Shown: positions 29,002 to 34,834 of the stretch, one piece after another
Layout: every line of letters starts with the position of its first letter
Position numbering within the stretch: the first letter of the stretch is position 1
NCBI GenBank assembly: GCA_017743375.1
Contig: JAGHYX010000008.1
Location: forward strand, 1-34,834
Source of the DNA: Chloroflexota bacterium
GTDB taxonomy: Bacteria > Chloroflexota > Anaerolineae > J036 > Brachytrichaceae
Direction of reading: 5' to 3'
Length of the DNA stretch: 34,834 nt
Made by a program: the position numbers and the translations under genes
Notes under the pieces: model-generated
Databases searched by the model: none
What the model was told of the DNA's origin: nothing
The model's input: the letters and a program-made list of their open reading frames with translations, nothing else

Positions 29002-29697
29002 ATGCCCGTCCTCCTGTTGATCCGCCACGCCACCAACGACTTTGTGAAGACCGGCCGGCTGCCTGGGCGCACGCCCAACATTCACCTCAATGAAGAAGGC
29101 CGCCGACAGGCCGAAGCGCTCGCCTGCCTCTTGCACGAACACCCCCTCGATGCCATCTACAGCAGCCCGCTTGAGCGAGCGATCGAGACCGCTTGGCGGA
29201 TCGCTGCCGACCGCAACCTGCCCGTGGCGATCTGTCGTGATTTAGCCGACACCGACAACGGCGATTACACCGGTATGGAGATCAAGCGGCTGAGCGAGGA
29301 CGAAGCCACCCGCGACTTCTGGCGGGTGGTCATTGAGACCCCCTCACAAGCGCGCTTCCCCAACGGGGAAGGGCTGCTCGAGATGCAGCAGCGGGTCGTG
29401 CGGGCACTAGAGGCGCTCATCGCCGCTCATCCTGATCGAGAGGTGCAGGCTTCGGGCGACCCAGCCGGCGGCGGCGCAGAGGATAAGCCGAAGCGCCGCC
29501 CTCAAGTGCTGGCCATCGTCGCCCATGCCGACGTGATCAAGGCCGCGCTGGCCCATTACCTGGGCATGCCTTTTGATCACTTCCAGCGCCTGAGCATCGC
29601 ACCGGCCTCGCTCACCGCCGTCACTATTGGCCACGACGACAAAACCGGCCGGCGCTACATCTTGGTCAACTACGTGAACCGCGTCCCCGCTGCGTAG
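29002..29697 (+). CDS. Histidine phosphatase family protein (phosphoglycerate-mutase-like)
   Basis: The 231-residue protein belongs to the histidine phosphatase superfamily. The catalytic motif is LLIRHATND with His9 (the usual RHG is RHA here), followed by IYSSPLERAIETA. The second catalytic histidine is His175 in VAHADVIKAALAHYLG. An extra Gly/Lys-rich loop (GDPAGGGAEDKPKRRP, about residues 152-168) sits just before it. The substrate cannot be told; these enzymes act on sugar phosphates, nucleotides or cobalamin intermediates. It starts two bases after the RNase Z stop and is the last gene of the rfbB run. Confidence 0.85.
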   Translation: MPVLLLIRHATNDFVKTGRLPGRTPNIHLNEEGRRQAEALACLLHEHPLDAIYSSPLERAIETAWRIAADRNLPVAICRDLADTDNGDYTGMEIKRLSEDEATRDFWRVVIETPSQARFPNGEGLLEMQQRVVRALEALIAAHPDREVQASGDPAGGGAEDKPKRRPQVLAIVAHADVIKAALAHYLGMPFDHFQRLSIAPASLTAVTIGHDDKTGRRYILVNYVNRVPAA

Positions 29698-29750
29698 CGC
29701 CCCTAACCCCACCTCGAGCAGGCCAGCAAAGACAACACCTTCCCTCGCCT

Positions 29751-29806
29751 TCCGCCCATTCGTGAACGCACCTAACTGCACAGTACGTTCACAGTCGAGG
29801 ACAAGA
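29751..29806. repeat. Two isolated family 1 arms, back to back
   Basis: CCGCCCATTCGTGAACGCACC (29752-29772) minus its last base matches the right arm of family 1. TACGTTCACAGTCGAGGAC (from about 29784) matches the left arm. They face outward, with 11 bases between, and no core is present on either side. They may be remnants of two decayed elements. Confidence 0.4.
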
Positions 29807-29904
29807 CTGCTCTCGCGCGGAGAACGAAAAATTTGAAAGCACGGCATCCTGAGACATCTCTATTGGGCCAACGCCACTTCTGCGCGATGCAGCTAAGCCG
29901 GGCA

Positions 29905-29910
29905 TATAAT
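29905..29910 (+). promoter_or_regulatory. Perfect -10 box (TATAAT) for the pilin-like gene
   Basis: TATAAT lies 11 bases before the ATG at 29922. Transcription would start about five bases before the ATG or at it. There is no Shine-Dalgarno sequence in that space, so the transcript looks leaderless. A weak -35 candidate TGCGCG is 18 bases upstream. Confidence 0.55.
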
Positions 29911-29921
29911 CAAGGCATCAC

Positions 29922-30071
29922 ATGAGATCCCCTGGAGGAGAGAGCGAGCGCGGCAGCGTCATTGACTTTGCCTTGATTGTGATCCTCTTCTCAATCGTGT
30001 TGATCACCATCGCTGTGCTACTGGGGCCGACCATCACCGACTTCTTCAGCCGGCTGATAGTAGCGCGTTAG
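29922..30071 (+). CDS. 49-residue Flp/type IVb pilin-like peptide
   Basis: This short gene encodes a polar N-terminus (MRSPGGESERG) and a single hydrophobic helix. The stretch GSVIDFALIVILFSIVLITI and the following LLGPTITDFFSRLI resemble Flp (type IVb) prepilins. In those, E-Y-A-L-I follows the prepilin peptidase site and the protein ends in a ...GP.....F..I pattern. Here the usual Glu-Tyr at positions 5-6 is Asp-Phe. The Gly normally preceding the cleavage site is shifted, so processing is uncertain. No tad, cpa or prepilin peptidase gene is in the window. The neighbouring comF starts 38 bases later. It could instead be a small membrane peptide without pilin function. A perfect TATAAT lies just upstream. 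Confidence 0.6.
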   Translation: MRSPGGESERGSVIDFALIVILFSIVLITIAVLLGPTITDFFSRLIVAR

Positions 30072-30108
30072 AGTTGCCCAGTGCATTGATCGCGTTTACC
30101 ATCCCGCT

Positions 30109-30789
30109 ATGTCGCACAGCGCAGCCATCAGCCTGGTCAGGCGCACTTTTGACTTCCTGCTCGATTTGTTTTATCCCCCCTGCTGTGGGGGCTGTGGCCG
30201 GGCCGGCCTCGGTTGGTGGTGCGACGACTGCGACACACGGGTGCCCTGGTTGGAGGGCGAGGCGATCGCAGTTGCCCAACCGCTGGATGATGGCTACCCC
30301 GACCTCAAGGTGCTCTCAGCAGCCAAATTTGAGTCCCCGCTGCGCGAAGCGATCCACCGTTTTAAGTACGAGGGATACATCCATTTAGGGTCCATCTTCG
30401 GGGCGCGGATGGGGGCACTTTGGGCGCGCCATGGCCAGCCGGTTGACGCGATCGTGCCCGTCCCCTTGCATTCATCTCGCCTGCGCGAACGCGGGTTCAA
30501 CCAAAGCGCGCTGCTGGCGCGCGAGGTGAGCACGGTCGCCAACGCCCCCGTGTGGGCTCAGGCGCTGCGCCGCGTCCGCGCTACCCAGCAGCAAGCGCGC
30601 TTGGACGATCCAGAGGCACGGCGCGCCAACGTGCGCGGCGCGTTCGTCGCTGCGCAAGCGTTAGATGGGAGAGCAGTGCTGCTGATAGATGACGTGTTCA
30701 CCACAGGTGCGACGATCTCAGCATGTGCCATCGTCTTATATCGGGCCGGCGCCAGCCGGGTGATCGCGCTCACGCTGGCCCGCGCCTGA
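30109..30789 (+). CDS. comF: ComF family phosphoribosyltransferase-like protein
   Basis: The 226-residue cytoplasmic protein has the ComF arrangement: an N-terminal zinc ribbon (FYPPCCGGCGRAG and WWCDDC, about residues 20-42) and a type I phosphoribosyltransferase domain. The latter has VPVPLHSSRLRERGFNQS and the PRPP loop VLLIDDVFTTGATI (about residues 188-201). ComF proteins are linked to DNA uptake in competent bacteria, and homologues exist in non-competent ones with unclear roles. No other competence gene is nearby, unless the pilin-like peptide upstream is involved. It ends 26 bases before hpf. Confidence 0.88.
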   Translation: MSHSAAISLVRRTFDFLLDLFYPPCCGGCGRAGLGWWCDDCDTRVPWLEGEAIAVAQPLDDGYPDLKVLSAAKFESPLREAIHRFKYEGYIHLGSIFGARMGALWARHGQPVDAIVPVPLHSSRLRERGFNQSALLAREVSTVANAPVWAQALRRVRATQQQARLDDPEARRANVRGAFVAAQALDGRAVLLIDDVFTTGATISACAIVLYRAGASRVIALTLARA

Positions 30790-30815
30790 ACATCACTCTC
30801 GTTGAAGGAGACCCT

Positions 30816-31382
30816 ATGCAAATCTCAATCCTTGGTCACAGTATGAACGTCAGCCAGCGGCTGGATAAATACGTGCGCAGCAAAGTGGAGCGACTACAGC
30901 GTTATCTGCCCGGCATCGAGGAGGTGCGCGTGGAGTTCACGCGCCAGAGCACCAAGCGCGACGTGCCCAAATGCGTCGAACTCACCATACGCCGCCGGCG
31001 CACCTTGCTGCGGGTAGAAGAACAAAACGCTGACCCCCTGGTCGCCTTCGACCTGGCGCTGGAGAAGATGTATCACCGCATCGCCCGCTACAAGGGCCGG
31101 CGGATCGATCGCAAGCGCGGCAGCGCACCCGCGATCGAGGACACCGAGTTGTTAGCAGCCGAGGCGTTGCCCATCGCAGAAGAAGCAGAAGCCACCCCGC
31201 CGCCCAAGCTGGTGCGCATCAAGACCTTCCAGATCGTGCCGATGAGCGTCGAGGAAGCAATTGAACAGATGGAGCTGCTGGGCCACGACTTCTTCGTCTT
31301 CGTCCATGCTGACGACGACCGAGTGAAGGTGGTGTATCGGCGCAAGGACGGCGACTACGGCCTGCTCCAGCCGGAGAAATGA
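30816..31382 (+). CDS. hpf: Ribosome hibernation promoting factor, long form
   Basis: The 188-residue protein has the N-terminal S30AE/HPF domain (about residues 1-100: MQISILGHSMNVSQRLDKYV through ALEKMYHRIARYKG), an acidic linker and a C-terminal domain (about 128-188: KLVRIKTFQIVPMSVEEAIEQMELLGHDFFVFV). This two-domain form joins ribosomes into inactive 100S dimers in stationary phase. The frame is open upstream to 30723, but AAGGAG at 30805-30810, five bases before the ATG at 30816, fixes the start. It probably follows comF in one transcript. The stop abuts that of the converging J-domain gene. Confidence 0.95.
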   Translation: MQISILGHSMNVSQRLDKYVRSKVERLQRYLPGIEEVRVEFTRQSTKRDVPKCVELTIRRRRTLLRVEEQNADPLVAFDLALEKMYHRIARYKGRRIDRKRGSAPAIEDTELLAAEALPIAEEAEATPPPKLVRIKTFQIVPMSVEEAIEQMELLGHDFFVFVHADDDRVKVVYRRKDGDYGLLQPEK

Positions 31383-31898
31383 CTACAGCAGTTGCTCCTG
31401 GATGCTGCGGATCTGCTCGGCGGCTCGCTGTTGAATCTCGCGAATCTGCTGGGCGGTCTGATCCTGGATGGCCTTGACCTGCTGGGCGGCGCGCTCTTGG
31501 ATGTCGCGGATTTGCTGGGCTGCCCGCTCCTGGATGAGCTGAATCTGTTGGAGGGCATGTTCTTGCACGTCGCGGATGCGCTGCGTGAGGCGCTCAACGC
31601 GCTCGCGCGATCGCCCATCGGCCAAGCTTGTGCCGTTGTATGTAGCGGGCGGATAGCCATCTGCGCTGACATTTCGCCGGCGAGGGCGTTGTCGGTCATA
31701 TTCGGCCCGCTTATATGGGTCGGAGAGCACTGCGTAGGCCTCGTTGAGCGCCTGCATCTGGCGCGTGGCGTTCGGCGAGGGGTTGCGATCGGGATGATAC
31801 TTGGCCGCCAGCGCCTTATACGCAGCAGCGATGACCACGCTCTCCGCCAACTCATCAACCTGCATGATTGCGTAGTAGTCCCTGTCGTGCGCAGTCAT
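31383..31898 (-). CDS. J-domain protein with C-terminal hendecad coiled coil
   Basis: The 171-residue protein starts with a J-domain at about residues 7-70: DYYAIMQVDE, helix II, then KYHPDRNPSP with the HPD tripeptide that stimulates DnaK, and ALNEAYAVLSDPYKRAEYDRQR. A short basic linker follows. The last 65 residues are six consecutive 11-residue units of the kind QIRDIQERAAQ, rich in Gln, Ile and Ala. It lacks the Gly/Phe, zinc-finger and substrate domains of DnaJ, so it is a class C type J-protein. It probably brings DnaK to a particular structure or partner through the coiled coil. The frame is open to 31952, but those residues look unlike protein. No DnaK or GrpE gene is nearby. Confidence 0.82.
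   Translation of the reverse strand: MTAHDRDYYAIMQVDELAESVVIAAAYKALAAKYHPDRNPSPNATRQMQALNEAYAVLSDPYKRAEYDRQRPRRRNVSADGYPPATYNGTSLADGRSRERVERLTQRIRDVQEHALQQIQLIQERAAQQIRDIQERAAQQVKAIQDQTAQQIREIQQRAAEQIRSIQEQLL
31386..31580 (-). repeat. Six tandem 33-base units encoding an 11-residue hendecad coiled coil
   Basis: The units translate to variants of QIRDIQERAAQ with Ile at the second and fifth positions and Ala at the ninth. The DNA units are similar but not identical, which suggests old duplication under protein-level selection. The 11-residue period differs from the 7-residue period of normal coiled coils and gives a straighter, less twisted bundle. Confidence 0.8.
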
Positions 31899-31944
31899 AA
31901 CAGCCCGGCCAGATTCTACAGCGGGATAGGGAATGCGTAGGCGA

Positions 31945-32070
31945 GGGTGCATTCACGGCTAGGGACAGCGCCCTGGGTGAGCGACAGTAGGGCCGTCGTC
32001 CATCCTTTCGATTCGCCTTCGCCGGCAGCATCGCTTGTGTGGAAGGCTGCCCCTATTGGTGAATGCACCC
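31945..32070. repeat. Family 1 dispersed element, longest copy (126 bases)
   Basis: The left arm GGGTGCATTCACGGCTAGGG and right arm CCCCTATTGGTGAATGCACC are well-preserved inverted copies. The core at 31975-32005 is decayed but alignable with the other copies (GGGTGAGCGAC conserved). About 40 additional bases separate core and right arm. It lies in the 254-base gap between the J-domain gene and hppA, next to both promoters. The remaining bases of the gap, 32071-32152, hold the hppA upstream region, with AGAGGAG 13 bases before its ATG. Confidence 0.7.
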
Positions 32071-32152
32071 CCATGCGCCTCCGGGCGATCAACGTAGGTA
32101 GAATCCATAACGGCAATCAGTGAGCGATCGTTAGAGGAGTCTACGAACAACG

Positions 32153-34243
32153 ATGTCTCTCTCAGCTTCAACTCTCCCCCTGTTGCTGCTTCCAATTGCT
32201 GTTGGCTTGATCGGCATTGTGTACGTCGTCGTCACTGCGCTGAACATCCTGGCCCAGGATGCCGGGAATGAGACCATGCAGCGCATCAGCGGAGCAATCC
32301 GCGAGGGCGCGCAAGCGTTCCTGGCGCAGCAGTATCGCGTGTTGATCGTCTTTGCCGCTGCGGTGGCCATCGTGATCGCCATCTTCATCCGCTGGCAAAC
32401 GGCGGTGTGCTTCATCGTCGGAGCCTTTACGTCAGCGCTTGCCGGCTTCATCGGGATGAACATCGCCACCCGCGCGAACGCGCGCACCACCGCGGCGGCG
32501 ATGAAGTCGCTGGATGCCGGCCTGCGGGTGGCCTTCCGCAGCGGCAGCGTGATGGGCATGAGCGTGGTGAGCATCGGGCTGCTCGGCCTGTGGTTGCTGT
32601 TCCTGGCGTTCGGCATGGGCCAGTTGGCGGTGGACGCGCTGGCCGGCTTCTCCTTCGGTGCGTCGTCCATCGCCTTGTTCGCCCGCGTCGGCGGCGGCAT
32701 TTACACCAAGGCAGCCGACGTAGGCGCGGACTTGGTGGGCAAGGTCGAGGCCGGCATTCCAGAGGATGACCCGCGCAATCCTGCGGTGGTGGCCGACAAC
32801 GTCGGCGACAACGTCGGAGACGTGGCCGGCATGGGCGCAGACCTCTACGAGTCGTATGTCGGCTCGATCGTGGCCGCTTCGGCGGTGGCAATGGTGGGCG
32901 CCGCGCGTGGAGAGCTGAGCCCCACAGCCGTCCTGTTGCCGTTTGCGATTGCCGCCGTCGGCATCTTGGCCGCGCTGATCGGCACGTTCCTGGTGCGGAC
33001 GCGCGAGAACGCGACGCAGGCCGACCTGCTGCGCACCTTGCGAACGGCAATTTGGACGGCTTCGATACTGATCGTGCCGGCAATCGCTATCTTGATCGCG
33101 CTGGACGGGACGATTGGTTGGCCGATCTTCTTCGCGGTCCTCTTGGGGTTGGTGGCTGGCCTGCTGATCGCCTATTTCACCGAGTTCTTCACCAGCTATA
33201 CCGAGAGGCCAACCCAAGGGATCGCGCTGGCTTCGCGCACCGGCGTCGCAACTTTGATCATTGAGGGTCTGGCGGTAGGGATGCGCTCTACGCTCCCGCC
33301 GGTGGTGATCATCGTCGTCGCGGTGGTCGGCGCGTATTTATTGGGCTTTAATAACAATGTCGGAGGCCGGTCGGGCGGAGCTGACAGCGGGCTATACGCC
33401 GTGGCGCTGGCAGCCGTTGGGATGCTGAGCACGCTGGGGATCACGCTGGCAACCGACGCCTACGGACCAGTGGCCGACAACGCCGGCGGGATCGCCGAGA
33501 TGTCGCATCTACCCAAAGAGGTGCGCGCGCGCACCGACGCGCTGGACTCGCTGGGCAACACCACCGCGGCCACCGGCAAGGGCTTCGCCGTCGGCTCAGC
33601 AGTGTTGACGGCGCTGGGGCTGATCGCAGCCTACGCCCAGACCAGCGGCCTGCAGGCTGCCGAGCTGACCTTGCTCGACCCGCGCCTGCTGGGCGCGCTG
33701 CTGATCGGCGCAATGCTGCCCTTCCTGTTTAGCGCGATTACGATGACGGCGGTAGGACGGGCGGCCATGCAGATCGTCGAGGAGGTGCGCCGGCAGTTCC
33801 GCGAGATTCCTGGCCTGAAGGAAGGCGCACCTGGCGCGCGGGCCGACTATGCGCGCTGCGTGGCGATCAGCACACGTTCAGCGCTGCGCGAGATGGTGCT
33901 GCCGGGTGTGCTGGCAGTGGCTATGCCGCTGGTGGTGGGGGGTGTGTTAGGGCCGGCAGCACTGGCCGGCCTGCTGGTGGGTGCGACCGGCAGCGGCTTT
34001 GTGCTGGCAGTGATGATGGCCAACGCAGGCGGGGCCTGGGATAACGCCAAGAAGTACATCGAGGCCGGCGAGCTAGGCGGCAAGGGGTCAGAGAACCACA
34101 AAGCCGCCGTGGTCGGCGATACAGTGGGCGACCCGTTTAAGGATACCTCTGGCCCATCGCTCAACATCTTGATCAAACTCATGAGCGTGGTCTCGTTGGT
34201 CTTCGCGCCGCTGTTCGTGCAGATCGGCGGATTGATCCGATGA
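32153..34243 (+). CDS. hppA: Membrane-bound ion-translocating inorganic pyrophosphatase, K+-dependent type
   Basis: The 696-residue protein has the many-helix topology of membrane pyrophosphatases. Diagnostic motifs are the substrate loop [20 protein letters not shown] with [15 protein letters not shown] (about residues 188-225), [12 protein letters not shown], and [20 protein letters not shown] near the end. It hydrolyses pyrophosphate and moves ions across the membrane. At the site that separates the two classes the sequence is [10 protein letters not shown]: Ala472, where K+-independent enzymes have Lys. That indicates a K+-dependent enzyme (inference from family knowledge). Whether it pumps H+ or Na+ was not resolved. 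An AGAGGAG site is 13 bases upstream of the ATG, somewhat far. Confidence 0.95.
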   Translation: MSLSASTLPLLLLPIAVGLIGIVYVVVTALNILAQDAGNETMQRISGAIREGAQAFLAQQYRVLIVFAAAVAIVIAIFIRWQTAVCFIVGAFTSALAGFIGMNIATRANARTTAAAMKSLDAGLRVAFRSGSVMGMSVVSIGLLGLWLLFLAFGMGQLAVDALAGFSFGASSIALFARVGGGIYTKAADVGADLVGKVEAGIPEDDPRNPAVVADNVGDNVGDVAGMGADLYESYVGSIVAASAVAMVGAARGELSPTAVLLPFAIAAVGILAALIGTFLVRTRENATQADLLRTLRTAIWTASILIVPAIAILIALDGTIGWPIFFAVLLGLVAGLLIAYFTEFFTSYTERPTQGIALASRTGVATLIIEGLAVGMRSTLPPVVIIVVAVVGAYLLGFNNNVGGRSGGADSGLYAVALAAVGMLSTLGITLATDAYGPVADNAGGIAEMSHLPKEVRARTDALDSLGNTTAATGKGFAVGSAVLTALGLIAAYAQTSGLQAAELTLLDPRLLGALLIGAMLPFLFSAITMTAVGRAAMQIVEEVRRQFREIPGLKEGAPGARADYARCVAISTRSALREMVLPGVLAVAMPLVVGGVLGPAALAGLLVGATGSGFVLAVMMANAGGAWDNAKKYIEAGELGGKGSENHKAAVVGDTVGDPFKDTSGPSLNILIKLMSVVSLVFAPLFVQIGGLIR

Positions 34244-34288
34244 TCGGCAGCCAGCGGTGACTCCGTGAGTCCGGCGTGAGCGCCGATC
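34242..34288 (+). terminator. Candidate structured 3' end of hppA
   Basis: An outer inverted pair GATCGGC (34242-34248, overlapping the stop codon) and GCCGATC (34282-34288) encloses two small hairpins: GACTC-CGT-GAGTC (34259-34271) and CGGCG-TGAG-CGCCG (34272-34285, competing with the outer stem). No T-run follows, so it is not a classical intrinsic terminator; it may be a processing or stabilising structure. Confidence 0.35.
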
Positions 34289-34521
34289 TCCTCGTTGGTG
34301 CAAATATTGGCGTTCCCGCGCGAGGGCAAGCTTCTGCTCGTTGCTGTGAACACACCTCAAACACGGGAGTGTTCCAATTCGGGATGAAAGGCTGCGTCGT
34401 TTGAGCACACGTGTCGGTCATCTACAAGCGCATCACTCACCTCATCGCTGCGAAGCATCGCGCAGATCGGTGATGCTTGACGGATCGAGCACACTAGGGT
34501 CGCTCAATGCCCTGCCTGCCC

Positions 34522-34559
34522 CGTCATTCTGAGCGCTAGCAGCGAATCTAGATTCGCGC
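34522..34559. repeat. Family 2 element piece (GTCATTCTGAGCG orientation)
   Basis: CGTCATTCTGAGCG followed by AGCAGCGAATCT reads in the opposite direction to the copies at 34661 and 26789. It resembles the widespread GTCATTCTGAGCG-type intergenic repeats. Confidence 0.55.
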
Positions 34560-34660
34560 CTGACTGAGTTGTCGCAAGGCGATAAAGGTTTACCAGATGC
34601 TGCCAGCATCACAAGTCCCGGATGTTTGCCGGCCTCGCAACGCTTTGGTTGGGTGGGCGT

Positions 34661-34693
34661 TTAGACGCTTCGCTGCCACTCGGCATGACAACA
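34661..34693. repeat. Family 2 element piece (GACGCTTCG orientation)
   Basis: TTAGACGCTTCGCTGCCACT followed by CGGCATGACAACAGG is the same unit as at 34522-34559 on the opposite strand, without the internal hairpin seen at 26789-26836. Confidence 0.55.
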
Positions 34694-34740
34694 GGCTTGG
34701 GCATACATGACTTCTTGAGGCTTTGGTGGGACAGAAGTTG

Positions 34741-34786
34741 AGATGCTTCGTATGAGGGTGTAGCAATGCTACGCTCCTCACATAAT
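34741..34786. repeat. Family 2 element with internal hairpin
   Basis: AGATGCTTCGTATGAGGGTG begins the copy. An imperfect hairpin at 34754-34779 follows, with GTAGCA pairing with TGCTAC. The start and overall plan match the copy at 26789-26836, but the closing CATGAC is replaced by CATAATAG. Confidence 0.5.
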
Positions 34787-34834
34787 AGTCGGTATAGCGA
34801 GCGAGTGGCCCACGCTCCTTATGGGTGAATGCAC

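Larger units (their letters stand above)
34289..34834. other. Gene-free repeat-rich stretch at the right edge
   Basis: No convincing gene was found here. The short minus-strand frames overlap repeats and lack protein signatures. The stretch carries three family 2 pieces, a perfect short palindrome GATGCTG-C-CAGCATC (34596-34610), and at the very edge (about 34812-34834) a string ending GGGTGAATGCAC. That string matches a family 1 arm and may belong to a decayed or partly sequenced copy. Confidence 0.5.

Noticed and set aside
31386-31580. Tandem 33-base repeats suggestive of a CRISPR array
   Set aside because: The units adjoin without spacers and stay in frame in the J-domain gene, encoding an 11-residue coiled-coil repeat. 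No cas gene is present.
34179-34781. Several 60-170-codon frames on the minus strand at the right edge
   Set aside because: They overlap the end of hppA or the family 2 repeats, have no conserved motifs, and use repeat sequence as codons.

Overview
The window looks like a piece of a GC-rich chromosome from the phylum Chloroflexota (inference). The reasons are a large NB-ARC/TPR regulator, a GldF-GldG fusion ABC operon with a DUF4340 partner, Thr-Pro-rich linkers in several exported proteins, a MoxR/DUF58/VWA cluster, a long-form HPF, a K+-type membrane pyrophosphatase, and a left-edge gene whose first residues resemble Chloroflexus-type malate dehydrogenase. No rRNA, tRNA, CRISPR array, transposase or phage gene was seen.

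Layout. 1-43: start of a leftward NAD-dependent dehydrogenase. 539-3232: a STAND-type NB-ARC/TPR protein. 3478-4677 (CrtC/AttH-like) converges on 4674-5480 (phosphoserine-phosphatase-like). 11508 down to 5765: a leftward set of a solute-binding protein, a large double-VWA membrane protein and a fused sensor-like/alpha-beta-hydrolase protein. 16604 down to 11709: a leftward ABC operon of ATPase, GldF-GldG fusion and DUF4340 protein. 16746-23562: a rightward run of a GT-C glycosyltransferase, an anchored trypsin-like protease, MoxR, DUF58 and two tandem VWA proteins. 26540 down to 23559: uvrA. 27026-29697: rmlB, RNase Z and a histidine phosphatase. 29922-31382: a 49-residue Flp-pilin-like peptide, ComF and long HPF. 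31898 down to 31383: a J-domain protein with a hendecad coiled coil. 32153-34243: membrane pyrophosphatase. 34244-34834: a gene-free, repeat-rich stretch.

Two themes recur. First, cell-envelope machinery dominates: there are three VWA-domain proteins, MoxR with DUF58, an ABC transporter of the GldFG type with an unknown substrate, a membrane-anchored protease, and a hydrolase tied by a 4-base overlap to a VWA protein. Second, the intergenic spaces carry short palindromic dispersed elements of at least two families. One (family 1) has terminal inverted arms and a 31-base core built on a 15-base inverted repeat. Copies lie at about 246-335, 3402-3458, 11561-11665 and 31945-32070. Three convergent gene pairs have no space for a terminator, and two of them share their stop codons in a CTAG tetranucleotide.

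The best candidates for something undescribed are the solute-binding/VWA/hydrolase trio, the family 1 elements, the apparently leaderless pilin-like peptide in front of comF, and the J-domain/hendecad protein. All functional statements rest on reading motifs by eye; no database search was possible.
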